DNA from: Stenotrophomonas hibiscicola ATCC 19867
GTDB lineage: Bacteria > Pseudomonadota > Gammaproteobacteria > Xanthomonadales > Xanthomonadaceae
DNA: 64,000 bases
NCBI RefSeq assembly: GCF_000382065.1
Contig: NZ_KB907499.1
Coordinates: forward strand, 233,631 to 297,630
Direction: 5' to 3'
In this document: piece by piece, positions 1 through 7,036 of the stretch
Numbering within the stretch: position 1 is the first letter of the stretch
Layout: each line of letters opens with the position of its first letter
Made by a program: the position numbers and the translations under genes
The notes under the pieces: model-generated
Told to the model about the DNA's origin: nothing
Database searches by the model: none
What the model saw: the letters and a program-made list of their open reading frames with translations, nothing else

Positions 1-2627
1 TGCGCTACCAGCATGCGGGTGCCCACTCCGGAATTGTCGATCTGCCATTCCAGCGGTGAGCCGCCGGTATTGGCGATCTGCAGGTTCACCGTTCCACTGC
101 CACCGGCCGGCAGGGTCAGCGAGTTCGTCGGCGGCGTGGCGGCGATCTGCGGCGGCGGCACCGACACGGCGATCGGCAGGCGCAGCAGCGGCTGGCTGGT
201 ATCACCGCCCTGCGGTGAGAGGGTGAGCCTGGCAAAGCGCCAGCTGCCATCGTTCGGTACCGAACCGGTGGTGACGATGACCCGCACCGACTTGCTTTCA
301 CCCGGCGCCAGGGTAAACACCGATGGCGAGACAACCGCGGTCAGGCCCTGCACCTTCGCCGTCCACGTCTGCCGGGTCGGCAGCACATTGCGGAACACGC
401 GGGTGAAGCTGCAGCTGTCCGCGCAGCTGCGCTTGCCGAGGCTGGCGATGTTGAGCGACGACACTTCACCCCCATTGGCTGGATTGGCGGCCAGGAAGTT
501 GGTCTTGGTCTCGTTGAGCACCAGCCCTGCGCGCAGTGCCTGGTCCACCTGGATGCGTCCAGCGCCCATCGCGAATGCGTCGGCCGGTGTGACGCCATCT
601 TCCTTCAGCACCTCCTGCCGCGCGGTCATCATCAACGCCGAGCGTGTCTCCTGCACGGTCCAGTCAGGACGCGCCTGGCGCAGGAGCGCGGCGGCACCGG
701 CGTGATGTGGTGATGCCATCGAGGTGCCGTCCATCAGGCCGACGGCGTTCTCCGAGCCGGTCACCTCATTGCCTGCGATCACGGCCAGCACACGTACACC
801 CGGGGCGGTCACGTCCGGCTTGACCAGATCAAAGATCCCGGCCGGGCCGCGCGAACTGAAGTCGCCCAGCACATCCGGCGTATTGCTGATCTTGCTGGCC
901 GGATAGGCAATGCCGGCGGTTGCGTTGTTGCCAACGCTCGACGCAAAGGTCCGCAGTGCATTGGCGTCCGACTGGTCGATGGCGAAGGCGGGAATGGTCG
1001 CCCCGGCCACGTTGGGCAGGATGGGGACCGGCTGGTTGTTGCCGATCAGCACGGCGATCGCACCCGCTGCAGCGGCGTTGTTGACCTTGTCGCTGAAGTT
1101 GCACGAGCCACGGCGGATCACCGCAACGGCGCCCTGGAAGGTATTGGCCGGGAACGGCGCGCACCCATCGTTGGCACTGTCGATGCCTGCACTGACACGC
1201 AGCGGCGTGGTTGCAGGAATCGGCGTTGCGAACGGCACGCCGCCCGAGCCTTCGGTCAGCAGGATGGCAGTGAGCGCCGGCGGCACGCTGCCGGGGCCGC
1301 TGACCGCAGCGAACAGCACGATGTCGCCGCGGCCATGCGTGGCCGCCGCAGTGCTGCCGGTCCAGGGTTCCAGATGGCCCATCGTGTTCGGACCTGGGCC
1401 GGAGTTGCCGGCCGAAGTGGCCACGTAGATGCCGGCATCGGATGCGTTGAGGAACGCCAGCGAGACCGCCTCTCCCCACGGCGCGGTGCCACCGGCAATG
1501 GAGTAATTGATGACGTCGACCACGCCATCGGCGAGGGCCTGGTTGACCGCTGCCAGCGTCGAGGTGTTCGGGCAGAAGCCGCGCCCGGTGGAGACCTCGG
1601 TGTAGCAGGCGTCGTAGGCGATGATGTTGGCGCGCGGCGCAACACCGGAAATGTGGATCTGGTTGCCACGGTAGGACGCAGTGTGCGGGTTGCCGGCGGC
1701 GGTGGAAGCGGTATGGCTGCCATGACCGTTGGTGTCACCAAATCCAGGCTCCTCGCGTACGTCCGCAACGCCACACTGGTTGCCCGGCGCACCGCAGACG
1801 AAGTCGTAGCCGCCGATCAGCTTGCTGTTGCAGCGACCTTCGTCGATGCCGCCCGGCGCGCAGGTGCCGAGGTAGTTGCCTGCGCCCAGCGGATTGACGT
1901 GCTCGTAACCATCTTCGGCGCGGGCGGTGAAGGCCGGGCTGCCGAAGTTGATGCCCGAGTCGATGACGCCGACCACCACACCTTCGCCACGGAACGGCGC
2001 AGGTGTGCCGTTCCACAGCGCAGGTGCGCCGATCAACCCCGGTCCGACGTCGGTGTCCTGCTCATACTCCCTGTACTCTTCAACCAGCTGCACATCGGGA
2101 AGTGCGCGCACGCGCTCCGCTTCCTGCGGATTCATCTGCAGCACCGATGCGTTGATCGCATGCTGCATGCGCCGTTCGACCTTTACGCTGCGACCCAATG
2201 CTGCATTGATGCGGGCCTCGTGCTGTACCTGGCGGTCAGCGAGGAAGCGCACATAGTCCTGCGAGCGTGCCCCCTTTACAGCGATGCGCGGTGTCGGCGC
2301 ATTGCCGGTGGCTGCCGCTGCACGCGCCGCGCTGGCGGATGGGCGCATGCGTTCCGGTGCCGCGAGGCCCTGGATGTCGCCCTTGTAGGTGGCCAGCGGC
2401 TCCTCGCGGTAGACCACGATATAGCGGTTGGAGAGCTCGGCGAAGCCGCTACCCGGACCGCGTGCCGCAGGCCCGGACGGATTGCCGGCGCGCGCGTCCA
2501 CCGAGGGATTGCCGGTCTTTGACTGGGCACCGGTACTGCGTATGCCCACGGCAGCGGCGGCCAGTGCGGCACCCGCCACCAGGGTCAGTGCAACCCATTT
2601 GCTTCGTTTGATCCATGCATTGCGCAT
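1..2627 (-). CDS. Secreted S8 (subtilisin-like) serine peptidase, C-terminus cut by window edge
   Basis: An extracellular endopeptidase of the subtilase family. The start is the ATG at 2627, preceded by a GGGGG-containing ribosome site. Residues 11-27 form a hydrophobic export segment, followed by an inhibitor-type propeptide (about 65-200). The catalytic triad is visible: Asp223 in VIDSG, His302 in NGHGSH and Ser636 in GTSMASP. A protease-associated (PA) domain is inserted between His and Ser at roughly 470-545. The region after 660 has the Fn3-like beta pattern seen at the C-end of large secreted subtilases. At least 875 codons are present and the reading frame runs off position 1, so the C-terminus is unknown (further Fn3/PPC domains or an autotransporter barrel are possible). 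Secretion and protease identity are firm; the substrate is not knowable here. Confidence 0.93.
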   Translation of the reverse strand, partial: MRNAWIKRSKWVALTLVAGAALAAAAVGIRSTGAQSKTGNPSVDARAGNPSGPAARGPGSGFAELSNRYIVVYREEPLATYKGDIQGLAAPERMRPSASAARAAAATGNAPTPRIAVKGARSQDYVRFLADRQVQHEARINAALGRSVKVERRMQHAINASVLQMNPQEAERVRALPDVQLVEEYREYEQDTDVGPGLIGAPALWNGTPAPFRGEGVVVGVIDSGINFGSPAFTARAEDGYEHVNPLGAGNYLGTCAPGGIDEGRCNSKLIGGYDFVCGAPGNQCGVADVREEPGFGDTNGHGSHTASTAAGNPHTASYRGNQIHISGVAPRANIIAYDACYTEVSTGRGFCPNTSTLAAVNQALADGVVDVINYSIAGGTAPWGEAVSLAFLNASDAGIYVATSAGNSGPGPNTMGHLEPWTGSTAAATHGRGDIVLFAAVSGPGSVPPALTAILLTEGSGGVPFATPIPATTPLRVSAGIDSANDGCAPFPANTFQGAVAVIRRGSCNFSDKVNNAAAAGAIAVLIGNNQPVPILPNVAGATIPAFAIDQSDANALRTFASSVGNNATAGIAYPASKISNTPDVLGDFSSRGPAGIFDLVKPDVTAPGVRVLAVIAGNEVTGSENAVGLMDGTSMASPHHAGAAALLRQARPDWTVQETRSALMMTARQEVLKEDGVTPADAFAMGAGRIQVDQALRAGLVLNETKTNFLAANPANGGEVSSLNIASLGKRSCADSCSFTRVFRNVLPTRQTWTAKVQGLTAVVSPSVFTLAPGESKSVRVIVTTGSVPNDGSWRFARLTLSPQGGDTSQPLLRLPIAVSVPPPQIAATPPTNSLTLPAGGSGTVNLQIANTGGSPLEWQIDNSGVGTRMLVA

Positions 2628-2966
2628 CGAATACCCCCTTTTCATTGAAAGCCCGAGATGCAGGCCGGCGTCAACGCCGGCGCTGTGATGTCTGGTGCTT
2701 CAATTGCGGGTGCGGCGCGTAGTCCCCGACGCCTTGCACCCCGCTGCGCCCCGGCAGCAGAATCGACACTACCTCAAAATTTGACGCGGCGCACAGTTTT
2801 TCGTGACAGCGGCAAGACAGAGATCAGTACGCGAAAGTATGGATGCGCGCCTGCATGGCGTAGCCATGGCCCCGGCCGCCGAAGCGGCAACGCGTTCGTT
2901 GCCCGTCGTTGAAGGGCAACGGTGTCCAGTGCTATGACTGCCTGCGCCCATCAACGCACGGATGCC
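2628..2966. other. Divergent intergenic region, no gene seen
   Basis: About 340 bases separate the divergent protease and HExxH genes. They contain a short GC hairpin (GCCGGCG, 4-base loop, CGCCGGC) near 2661-2678 and an A/T-rich patch near 2774-2800 that could hold promoters. No coding potential was recognised. Confidence 0.4.
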
Positions 2967-4271
2967 ATGGATATTTTCCGCACTGCACTGATTGCCGGTG
3001 TTGCCTGTGCAGCAGGACCGGCATGGTCCGCTGAATCACCGATCGCAGACGCCGACGCGCGCGGAATCTTCATCGAAGCACGGCATCTGTGCCAGGTCGA
3101 TGGCGGCCAGCTGTGGGGGCAATCCCTGTGCGGGCCGATGATGCTGGTCGATCCGAAGAGCCGCCAGGTCACCGCCTCGCATGCGGATGTACACGGCGCG
3201 TTGAAGGTGCGTGGCGAGGTGTTCGTGGGCCAGCTTCCGCCCGATGCGATCGTTGCCAACACCGCCGTGGAATGGTCCGGCATACGCTGGACGCAACTGC
3301 TCTGGCCATTGCCGCAGGACGTGTCCAGGCGCAGTACGCTGCTGGCTCACGAAATGTTCCATCGGTTGCAACCGGCGTTGCCCATCACCGCGCCGACCGA
3401 AGGCGGCAACGAGCACCTCGACACACTTGAAGGACGCTACTGGCTGCAGCTGGAATGGCGCGCGCTTGCGGATGCGCTCACGGCCACCGATGCAATGGCG
3501 CAGCACACTGCGGTGAACGACGCACTCGCATTCCGCGCCGAGCGCCACCGCCAGTTCCCTGCGGCAGCGCAGGAAGAAGCGGCGCTGGAATTGAACGAGG
3601 GCCTGGCCGAGTACACCGGCGTGTTCGTCGGCAACCCAACGCGCTCCACACGTATCCAGGCGGCGCTGCATGACCTTCGCGCGCACGTTGCCGATCGCAG
3701 TTTCGTCCGCTCTTTCGCCTATGCCACCGGTCCGGCCTATGGCCTGCTGTTGGACCAGGCGGCCCCCGGCTGGCGCAACCATCTCACCCACCCCGCCCGG
3801 GACCTCGGCACGCATCTGGCCGAAGTGACCCGGACCCCGATGCAGCGGGGTGCGACCGAGCTGCGGGCCGCTGCTGCGCGCTACGGCGGACGGGCACTGC
3901 GCGAAGCCGAAATGCTGCGCGAACGGCAGCGCATTGCGCAGCTGGAACACAACCGTGCGCGCTTCGTGACAGGCCCGGTCGTGCGGCTGGATCTGCGCAG
4001 CATGCGCATCCAGTTCAATCCCAACACGATGCAGTCGTTGCCGGGCCGTGGCACGGTATATCCAACGATGCGGCTGACCGACACCTGGGGCAGCCTGGAC
4101 GTCACCGACGGAGCGTTGATGCAGAGCGACTGGAAGGCCGTGTTCGTGCAGGCACCCGCAACTGCCCACCCGCCGCTACAGGGTCCAGGATGGTCGCTGA
4201 GTCTGAAACCAGGATGGTTACTGGTGCCGGGAACACGCAACGGCGATTACGTGTTGAAGGCGACCCCCTGA
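2967..4271 (+). CDS. Exported HExxH zinc-peptidase-like protein of unknown function
   Basis: A 434-residue protein with a typical signal peptide (residues 1-22, ending PAWSA). Residues 128-132 read HEMFH, the HExxH zinc-binding and catalytic signature, and about 80 residues later NEGLAEY (210-216) supplies a glutamate in the position of a gluzincin third ligand. This suggests a periplasmic or secreted metallopeptidase. The rest matches no family I recognise. The frame can be extended upstream to a GTG at 2922 with an AAGGG five bases before it. I chose ATG 2967 because it places the signal peptide at the N-terminus, although its own ribosome site is weak. It stands alone, divergent from the S8 protease. 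Family-level function is inferred only from the motif pair. Confidence 0.75.
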   Translation: MDIFRTALIAGVACAAGPAWSAESPIADADARGIFIEARHLCQVDGGQLWGQSLCGPMMLVDPKSRQVTASHADVHGALKVRGEVFVGQLPPDAIVANTAVEWSGIRWTQLLWPLPQDVSRRSTLLAHEMFHRLQPALPITAPTEGGNEHLDTLEGRYWLQLEWRALADALTATDAMAQHTAVNDALAFRAERHRQFPAAAQEEAALELNEGLAEYTGVFVGNPTRSTRIQAALHDLRAHVADRSFVRSFAYATGPAYGLLLDQAAPGWRNHLTHPARDLGTHLAEVTRTPMQRGATELRAAAARYGGRALREAEMLRERQRIAQLEHNRARFVTGPVVRLDLRSMRIQFNPNTMQSLPGRGTVYPTMRLTDTWGSLDVTDGALMQSDWKAVFVQAPATAHPPLQGPGWSLSLKPGWLLVPGTRNGDYVLKATP

Positions 4272-4359
4272 CAACACCCGCAGGCATCGCGATGCTCTAG
4301 CACGCGAGCGTTTCAGCCACGTCCTGCTCCATTTGACACATCTCCAGTGCTTGCGCGCT

Positions 4360-4408
4360 GTCACAGCTTCGTCTTTTCATCGTTGACCGAAAGACGACAG
4401 CTTGTGAC
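4360..4408. other. Long imperfect inverted repeat between two genes
   Basis: GTCACAGCTTCGTCTTT at 4360-4376 pairs imperfectly with 4390-4408 (AAAGACG...CTTGTGAC), leaving a 13-base loop. It lies 90 bases past the HExxH gene and 150 bases before the nuclease gene. It could end transcription of the first gene or form a leader structure for the second. No clear U-run follows it. The rest of the 288-base gap (4272-4559) shows nothing else convincing. Confidence 0.45.
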
Positions 4409-4559
4409 GCTTACGACACCGCACGGCCTCCACGGCCCTGTCATCGCGGTCACGTCTCACCGCAATCCGTAGCACCCGTCTCCGCAACGTCCCCCATGAC
4501 CTCGCCTCGGCCCGGTCGTGGCGGACGGCTGCGCCCTGAACTTCTGCTGGAGAACCGCA

Positions 4560-5300
4560 ATGCGCCTTGCAAGCCTCTTCTTCGCGTTCGTCCTCAGTGC
4601 CTTCGCTGGCGCTGCCCAGGCCCAGGTCGTCACCCTCAACAAGGGCGGCTTCGTGCTCACCTACGACTGCAGCATCCACAGCGCCACCCGCTACGAGTAC
4701 ACGCTCACCGCCGACACCGGCTCGGCCGCGCGCCCGTCCAGCTTCTACAAGGATCCGGACCTGCCGGCAGGCTGCCTCGGCCAGACCAGCACCGCCTCCT
4801 ACGCCAGCATCAAGTCCGGCTACGACCGTGGCCATCTCGTCACGTCCAATCACATGGACTACAACGCGACCTACATCCGCCGCGCCAACTACATGACCAA
4901 CATCGTTCCGCAGGTGTCCAGCTTCAACCAGGGCATCTGGGTGAAGGCAGAGAACGTGGCCGAGTGCTACCGCGACATCGCGCCGGTGGATGTCTATGGT
5001 GGCGTGGTCTACGGCGACGCCTCCAACGACTACTTCCTTTCCAGCCACGGCATCCCGACGCCGGAGTTCTTCTGGAAGACCATCATCACCCGTGACCCGA
5101 ACACCGGCACCGCCAAGGCGATCAGCTGGATCATTCCCAACGAAGCCAATCTGGGCAGCCTCGACAGCTATCTGGTGACCATCGCCGATCTGGAGGAGCT
5201 GCTGGGTGCGAGCTACGTCGCGATCAACGCACCGGCCTCGCTGAAGAACAAGCTGCCGGCCAGCACCTGGCCGCAGCCGGCGGGGTGTGACCTGGGCTGA
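4560..5300 (+). CDS. Secreted DNA/RNA non-specific endonuclease
   Basis: A 246-residue sugar-non-specific nuclease of the NucA/Serratia nuclease (beta-beta-alpha metal) family. The signal peptide covers residues 1-21 (ends AAQAQ). The active-site block DRGH is at 89-92 with His92 the expected general base. Downstream TNIVPQ (113-118) and FNQG (122-125) supply the conserved Asn that binds magnesium. The start is the ATG at 4560 with GGAG seven bases upstream; a longer frame from 4518 would bury the signal peptide. Such enzymes degrade extracellular nucleic acids for nutrients or biofilm remodelling. It is monocistronic. Confidence 0.9.
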   Translation: MRLASLFFAFVLSAFAGAAQAQVVTLNKGGFVLTYDCSIHSATRYEYTLTADTGSAARPSSFYKDPDLPAGCLGQTSTASYASIKSGYDRGHLVTSNHMDYNATYIRRANYMTNIVPQVSSFNQGIWVKAENVAECYRDIAPVDVYGGVVYGDASNDYFLSSHGIPTPEFFWKTIITRDPNTGTAKAISWIIPNEANLGSLDSYLVTIADLEELLGASYVAINAPASLKNKLPASTWPQPAGCDLG

Positions 5301-5404
5301 CCGGCCGGCCGGGAATGGGTGGCACCCGGTCCGGGTGCCACGCAAGGATGGCTGTGGGAAAATGGCGGGCAATTGCACCACCGCATTGCCCCCTGGAGCT
5401 GTAG

Positions 5405-6100
5405 ATGTCCCGTTTCCCCTTCGATGCCGTGCTGTTCGACTGCGACGGCGTACTCGTCGATTCCGAGCCGCTGGTCGCCCGCGTTCTCTCGGAAATGCTG
5501 ACCGCACGCGGCTGGCCGCTGACCCCGGCGCAGGCGGGTGAAGTCTTCCTCGGGCAGTCCGTGGCCCATCTGGCAGGGCTGATCGCAGAGCGCACCGGCA
5601 AGCCGTTCACCGAGGAATGGCTGGAGGAGTTCCGCCAGCAGCGCAACCAGGCACTGGAACGTGACCTGGAAGCGATCCAGGGGGCACCCGAGGCCGTGCG
5701 TGCGATCGCTGCGGCCACCGGTGGGCGGATCGCCTGCGCCTCCGGCGCCGATCTGCTAAAGGTGAAACTGCAGCTGGGCAAGGTCGGCATCCTCGATGCC
5801 TTCGGCGACCACGTCTACAGCGGCCAGGACATGCCGAACACCAAGCCGCACCCGGACGTCTACCTGGCGGCCGCTGCCGCGCTGGGTGTGGATCCGAAGC
5901 GCTGCGCGGTCATTGAAGACACCGTGACCGGTGCGACCGCCGGTGTGGCCGCAGGTGCCACCGTGTTCGGCTTCAGCGAGGGCGGCCCGCACCACAGCAC
6001 GCCCGAGGCTCTGCGCGCGGCCGGTGCCCAGGTGATCTTCCAGCGCATGGAAGATCTTCCCGCACTGCTGGCGGCCTACACCGCCGACGCTGCCGCCTGA
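5405..6100 (+). CDS. HAD-superfamily phosphatase (beta-phosphoglucomutase/PGP-like)
   Basis: A 231-residue cytoplasmic haloacid dehalogenase-type hydrolase. Motif I is FDCDGV with nucleophile Asp12 and acid/base Asp14. A helical cap follows (about 18-85), then motif II Ser near CASGAD, motif III Lys in NTKPHPD and motif IV in VIEDTVTG. The architecture is that of subfamily IA sugar-phosphate phosphatases or mutases such as YieH or phosphoglycolate phosphatase. The substrate cannot be read from sequence. The start ATG is six bases after GGAG. Confidence 0.88.
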   Translation: MSRFPFDAVLFDCDGVLVDSEPLVARVLSEMLTARGWPLTPAQAGEVFLGQSVAHLAGLIAERTGKPFTEEWLEEFRQQRNQALERDLEAIQGAPEAVRAIAAATGGRIACASGADLLKVKLQLGKVGILDAFGDHVYSGQDMPNTKPHPDVYLAAAAALGVDPKRCAVIEDTVTGATAGVAAGATVFGFSEGGPHHSTPEALRAAGAQVIFQRMEDLPALLAAYTADAAA

Positions 6101-6107
6101 CCCGGCG

Positions 6108-6338
6108 TCAACCCGCAGCGCCCTGCCCGGCGCTGCGGCACCTGCCGCTGTAGTGCAGCGCAAACAGGTACAACCCGGTGAACAGCTGCAGGAACAACGG
6201 CGGCAGCGGCGAATAGGTGATCCACGCCGCAGGCTCGCCCTGCCCCAGCCCGCGCACCACGAAGTTGGCGATCACCGCCAGGGTGAACACGATCGAGGTC
6301 CAACGATGCACGGGCCGTGCCCAGCCACCGCAGCTCAT
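6108..6338 (-). CDS. Small two-helix membrane protein coupled to the VOC gene
   Basis: A 76-residue protein with two hydrophobic segments (about 14-31 and 43-65) and a basic C-terminus. Its ATG (6336-6338) overlaps the TGA of the upstream VOC gene as ATGA, so translation is probably coupled. This overlap is why I chose the start over the longer frame from 6470. I do not recognise the family; the spacing of its helices recalls small membrane proteins of Xanthomonadaceae. Its role, if linked to the VOC protein, is unknown. Confidence 0.6.
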   Translation of the reverse strand: MSCGGWARPVHRWTSIVFTLAVIANFVVRGLGQGEPAAWITYSPLPPLFLQLFTGLYLFALHYSGRCRSAGQGAAG

Positions 6339-6760
6339 TGCCGGCGCCTCGCTTCGGAACGGGCTTCGATCATCTTCCAGCCATTGCCCGATGGATCGCG
6401 GAATCCGGCGTCGACGGCGCCAAAGCGCTCGATCGGCTCCTGGGTGAATTCCACGCCCTGTGCCAACCACTGCGTGTAACGCGCCTGGCAGTCATCCACA
6501 GCCAGCACCAGGGGCGGCATTGCGCCTTTGGCCACCAGCTGCTGCAGCGAAAGCGCGGTGGCCGCATCGTGGGTGGGCGGACCCGGCACGAACAGGCCCA
6601 GCTGGAAACCGTCCTGGCCTGGGCTGCGTACCGTCAGCCAGCGGTAGCTGCCATTGCGCACGTCGGTATGCACTTCGAAACCGAGCTTGCCGACGTAGAA
6701 CGCCAGCGCCTCATCCTGGTCGCGCACATACAGGCCGACCGTGTTCACCATATCTGACAT
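6335..6760 (-). CDS. VOC-family (glyoxalase/bleomycin-resistance fold) protein
   Basis: A 141-residue vicinal-oxygen-chelate protein. The N-terminal half (MVNTVGLYV, ALAFYVGKLGFEV) and the C-terminal half (FRDPSGNGW) carry the paired beta-alpha-beta-beta-beta modules of the fold. The start at 6760 is set by a strong GGAGG site at 6767-6771; the frame extends further upstream without support. Members range from glyoxalases to antibiotic-binding proteins, and the ligand is not evident. It heads a two-gene unit with the small membrane protein. Confidence 0.85.
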   Translation of the reverse strand: MSDMVNTVGLYVRDQDEALAFYVGKLGFEVHTDVRNGSYRWLTVRSPGQDGFQLGLFVPGPPTHDAATALSLQQLVAKGAMPPLVLAVDDCQARYTQWLAQGVEFTQEPIERFGAVDAGFRDPSGNGWKMIEARSEARRRQ

Positions 6761-6928
6761 GCAGCACCTCCTCTCAAGTGCGCCTACGTTACGCCCCGAC
6801 GAGGCGGTTCTGCTTCTCCAAAACTGCGCCAATGGCTGGGACGGCGAACGTGAAGGAATCAAAAGTACATGGCCCTCCCCAAAAGCGGATGAATACGCAG
6901 TTCCGCGACGGCGGATAATCCGCCCCGG

Positions 6929-6946
6929 CATTAAGTCAACTTAATG
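6929..6946. promoter_or_regulatory. 18-bp perfect palindrome upstream of the fusion gene
   Basis: CATTAAGT and ACTTAATG are separated by two bases. The site is AT-rich in a GC-rich genome and lies about 90 bases upstream of the methyltransferase/sulfurase fusion, in the divergent gap with the VOC operon. It looks like a dimeric repressor operator. A second, GC-richer palindrome (GCGGAT-A-ATCCGC) sits just beside it at 6911-6923. The regulator is unknown. Confidence 0.5.
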
Positions 6947-7036
6947 TGATGCCAATCACGCACGCGCCTGAGGGCGCATGCGATAACCGCGCGGACCGGG
7001 ATTCATCGGCACCATCACGCCGACAGGGAGCGCATC

